Shown piece after piece: positions 7,524-9,568 of a stretch of 9,568 bases of DNA. The DNA lies in NCBI GenBank assembly GCA_027858355.1, contig JAQICW010000098.1, forward strand, positions 1 through 9,568, given 5' to 3'. A model generated the notes under the pieces. That model made no database searches, was not told the DNA's origin, and saw only the letters and a list, made by a program, of their open reading frames with translations. Made by a program: the position numbers and the translations under genes. Source of the DNA: Desulfobacula sp. GTDB lineage: Bacteria; Desulfobacterota; Desulfobacteria; Desulfobacterales; Desulfobacteraceae. Numbering within the stretch: position 1 is the stretch's first letter; every line of letters begins with the position of its first letter.

Positions 7524-8404
7524 CTAAGGGTATCCTCCCTGATATCCATGATATCCACCAGAGCATCCCCGAAAAGATTGAACCCAAAAACCGTGACCAT
7601 CATGGCAAGGCCTGGAAAAATAATAACCCAGGGTGAAATAAACAGATAAGCGGTTCCATTGCTCATCATGGCTCCCCAGCTTGGCATGGGCGGTTGGGCC
7701 CCCATGCCTAGAAACCCAAGGGTTGCTTCCAGTACAATGGCCTGGCCGATTCCAATGGTAGCGGCAACAATCACCGGCGCAATGGCATTGGGAAAAAGAT
7801 GCTTGAACAGAATGGTGAAATCTGTAGCGCCCAGGGAACGTGTGGCTTCCACATAGATCTCATTTTTAAGCATGAGGATCTGTCCCCGTATCAACCGGGC
7901 ATATTGAGCCCAATAGGTCAAGGCAATGGCAATGATGACACACTCAATCCCTGCACCCACCACAGCAACCAGAAGAAGGGCTACGAGGATTTCCGGCAAA
8001 GACCAGGTCAGATCAGTGACAATGGAGAGGCCCTGGTCCAGCCATCCCCCGTAATATCCGGCAAGGGCCCCCAGGATGACCCCTAGAACAACAGACAGGC
8101 CCACGGAAACGACACCCACATAAACTGAAATCCGGGAGCCGTGGAGAATTCGACTGAACACATCCCTTCCAAACTCGTCAGTACCCATGAAATGGTCTTT
8201 TGACGGCGGGCTGTTCATGATACTGAAATCCTGTTCCTTATAGGAATAAGGGGATATAATATCTGCAGATATTGCTATAAAGATAAGGCCGGCTATGATG
8301 ATAACACCCAGGAGACCTGCCTTGTTTGATTTTAATTTTTTAACACGTCTCAGCCACCGGTTGGCCGGTGGTTTGATATTTTCTGAATTTTGAATATTTT
8401 CCAT
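7520..8404 (-). CDS. dppC: Peptide/nickel-type ABC importer permease, DppC/OppC family
   Basis: Inner-membrane permease (294 aa), half of the translocation pore together with the DppB-like subunit. A charged cytoplasmic N-terminus (1-28) precedes the first membrane helix (about 29-49). The OppC_N hallmark HFMGTDEFGRDVFSRILHGS follows at 71-90. Five further hydrophobic stretches fit the usual six-helix topology. The EAA coupling loop that docks on the ATPase begins at E186 (EATRSLGATDFTILFKHLFP, 186-205). The C-terminal FGFNLFGDALVDIMD (273-287) is also typical. Length matches the family. It starts 27 bases after the upstream permease stop without a clear ribosome site at normal distance, and its stop overlaps the next ATPase start. 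Confidence 0.95.
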   Translation of the reverse strand: MENIQNSENIKPPANRWLRRVKKLKSNKAGLLGVIIIAGLIFIAISADIISPYSYKEQDFSIMNSPPSKDHFMGTDEFGRDVFSRILHGSRISVYVGVVSVGLSVVLGVILGALAGYYGGWLDQGLSIVTDLTWSLPEILVALLLVAVVGAGIECVIIAIALTYWAQYARLIRGQILMLKNEIYVEATRSLGATDFTILFKHLFPNAIAPVIVAATIGIGQAIVLEATLGFLGMGAQPPMPSWGAMMSNGTAYLFISPWVIIFPGLAMMVTVFGFNLFGDALVDIMDIREDTLR

Positions 8405-8431
8405 GGTTAATCGCTAAAAATAGACCCTTGT

Positions 8432-9358
8432 TTACTGATGTTGATCCCTTACCCTGGGATCTGTGTATGCATACAGAATATCTGCCAAAAAAGTGCCCAT
8501 CATAATGCCCATGGCCAGAATAAGCATGGCGCCCTGAATAACAGGATAATCCCTTCGAAACAATCCAGTGATCAATAACTGCCCCAGACCTGGCCGGCCA
8601 AAAACTATTTCAACGGTCACTGTGCCCCCCAGAACCCATCCGATCCGTAATCCCAGGATAGTGATAACGGGTATCAATGCATTCCTTAAAATGTGTTTTA
8701 AGAGGATTGCTTTTTTCCCAAGTCCCTTGGCATGGAGCATTACGATAAAATCCTTGGATGCCACTTCCAGCATTGACACCCGTGTGATCCTAGCAATGAG
8801 TCCGGCACCGCCCAACCCCACTGTGATTGCCGGAAGAACCAGAGACAGAAGAGTGCCAGACCCTGAAATCGGAAACCAGGTCAACCACACGGCAAACACC
8901 AGGATAAGAATCAAACCCAGCCAGAAAGCAGGGATGGTAACCCCAAATAATGCCACCAGCATGGCCAGGTGATCAAAAACAGTATTTTTGGCTGCCGCAG
9001 AAACAATTCCCATGGAAACCCCCAGTATAAATGAGAGCGCAATGGCTGTGAGCCCCAGGGAAAGACTATATGGCAGATGATGAAGTAATAGTTCTGTTAC
9101 CGGCCGTTTCTCAATGATGGATCGCCCCAGATCCCCTTTAAGCATATTTTTAAACCAGATGAAATATTGAACTGGAATTGGTTTGTCCAGGTTATATTTT
9201 TCCACCAGCTTTTGTTCATGGGCTTTGGTCATTCCAGGGCCCATAAGATTGTCTATGGGGTTGCCAGGTACAATGTGAATCAGGGAAAAGATAATAATGG
9301 ACACCACAACAAATATGGGGATCATCAGAATGGAACGGCGTAAAACAAACTGCCACAT
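8432..9358 (-). CDS. dppB: Peptide/nickel-type ABC importer permease, DppB/OppB family
   Basis: Inner-membrane permease (308 aa) and first gene of the importer unit visible here. The first helix (about 9-30) is followed by the periplasmic region with the family pattern YNLDKPIPVQYFIWFKNMLK (55-74) and GDLGRSI (75-81). Further hydrophobic segments lie at about 95-121, 130-160, 170-190, 229-250 and 274-296. The EAA-type coupling loop runs from E198 through HAKGLGKKAILLKHILRNAL (209-228), and the protein ends in the typical DPRVR (301-305). The ATG at 9358 has a GGGAG ribosome site (9369-9373) 10 bases upstream. No substrate-binding protein gene follows or precedes it within the window; one could lie beyond the right edge or elsewhere in the genome. 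The family covers importers for peptides, nickel and some sugars or opines, so the substrate stays open. Confidence 0.95.
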   Translation of the reverse strand: MWQFVLRRSILMIPIFVVVSIIIFSLIHIVPGNPIDNLMGPGMTKAHEQKLVEKYNLDKPIPVQYFIWFKNMLKGDLGRSIIEKRPVTELLLHHLPYSLSLGLTAIALSFILGVSMGIVSAAAKNTVFDHLAMLVALFGVTIPAFWLGLILILVFAVWLTWFPISGSGTLLSLVLPAITVGLGGAGLIARITRVSMLEVASKDFIVMLHAKGLGKKAILLKHILRNALIPVITILGLRIGWVLGGTVTVEIVFGRPGLGQLLITGLFRRDYPVIQGAMLILAMGIMMGTFLADILYAYTDPRVRDQHQ

Positions 9359-9399
9359 GGTTTTTCTTCTCCCAACTATTTTTTCTAATTTTCAGGGTC

Positions 9400-9442
9400 C
9401 CTCTGATCTTTTTAAAGCATGCAGCCCCAAAAAGATCAGAGG
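9400..9442. repeat. Perfect 14-bp inverted repeat in the importer leader
   Basis: CCTCTGATCTTTTT (9400-9413) and its exact complement AAAAAGATCAGAGG (9429-9442) flank a 15-base spacer. In RNA of either strand this would form a stable hairpin, 41 bases before the first permease gene on the minus strand. No run of T follows the stem on either strand, so it is not a standard rho-independent terminator. It may be the end of an upstream gene's transcript, a processing or stabilising hairpin between a binding-protein gene and the permeases, or part of the adjoining repeat. Confidence 0.7.
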
Positions 9443-9448
9443 AATAAT

Positions 9449-9568
9449 GAGTGTTTGAACGAAAACTCACCCATCTACTGCGTTGCTGCAAAATCCTGCC
9501 AAATTATAAGAGTGGCCTCATGTACAGTAGTACACTCCGGTTTCAAGATTTTTTGCGCCTTGTATATG
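9449..9568. repeat. Palindrome-rich non-coding stretch, likely dispersed intergenic repeat
   Basis: No convincing gene was found here. The stretch is built of nested imperfect inverted repeats. TGTAC (9521-9525) pairs with GTACA (9530-9534) around AGTA. GAGTG (9510-9514) pairs with CACTC (9533-9537), an alternative fold. GCTGCAAAATCCT (9485-9497) is mirrored by AAGATTTTTTGCGC (9545-9558). Roughly concentric arms like these suggest a folded unit of about 75 bases with flanks. The overall style, including the stretch at 9449-9475, resembles short repeats I associate with intergenic regions of Desulfobacterales genomes; this is recollection, not a search. The element may continue past the window edge. 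Confidence 0.45.

Noticed and set aside
9503..9508. Perfect TATAAT on the minus strand in the importer leader
   Set aside because: No acceptable -35 box was found 16-18 bases upstream, and it lies within the palindromic repeat, so it is not called as a promoter.

Overview
The window carries two complete or nearly complete transport operons, both read on the minus strand (right to left), plus a short non-coding leader at the right edge. No rRNA, tRNA, CRISPR array or transposase gene was seen. Moderate GC, Gram-negative hallmarks (a lipoprotein-type TolC, a periplasmic adaptor) and the style of the repeat at the right edge suggest a sulfate-reducer-like member of Desulfobacterota (Desulfobacterales). 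That placement is inference: no taxonomic marker gene is present.

Right half (9358 down to 5548): a peptide/nickel-type ABC importer core in canonical order: permease B, permease C, ATPase D, ATPase F. The last three genes are joined by two 4-bp ATGA overlaps, and a strong rho-independent terminator (5491-5523) ends the unit. Both ATPases keep the C-terminal oligopeptide-transporter extension, each with a cysteine quartet of identical spacing (CX5CX6CX17C), the type associated with an iron-sulfur cluster in this family. No substrate-binding protein gene lies in the window. Upstream of the first permease is a leader with a 14-bp perfect inverted repeat (9400-9442), followed by a palindrome-rich sequence that looks like a dispersed intergenic repeat (9449-9568).

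Left half (5279 down to 1): a MacAB-TolC-like tripartite export operon ordered outer-membrane factor lipoprotein, periplasmic adaptor, ABC ATPase, MacB/FtsX-type permease. The permease runs off the left edge. Here the ATPase and permease are separate proteins, whereas E. coli MacB is a single chain. The genes are packed tightly (14-bp overlap, 4-bp gap, 1-bp gap), so they probably form one mRNA and one envelope-spanning pump. The adaptor (519 aa) and the outer-membrane factor (about 643 aa) are both longer than their E. coli relatives.

The two operons face the same way. The terminator between them and the AT-rich gap of about 210 bp that follows it suggest separate transcription. That gap may hold a promoter and a possible 18-codon leader ORF. 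Nothing in the window is clearly a new system. The points most worth checking are the right-edge repeat, the perfect hairpin in the importer leader, the matched cysteine quartets and the unusual architecture of the export pump.
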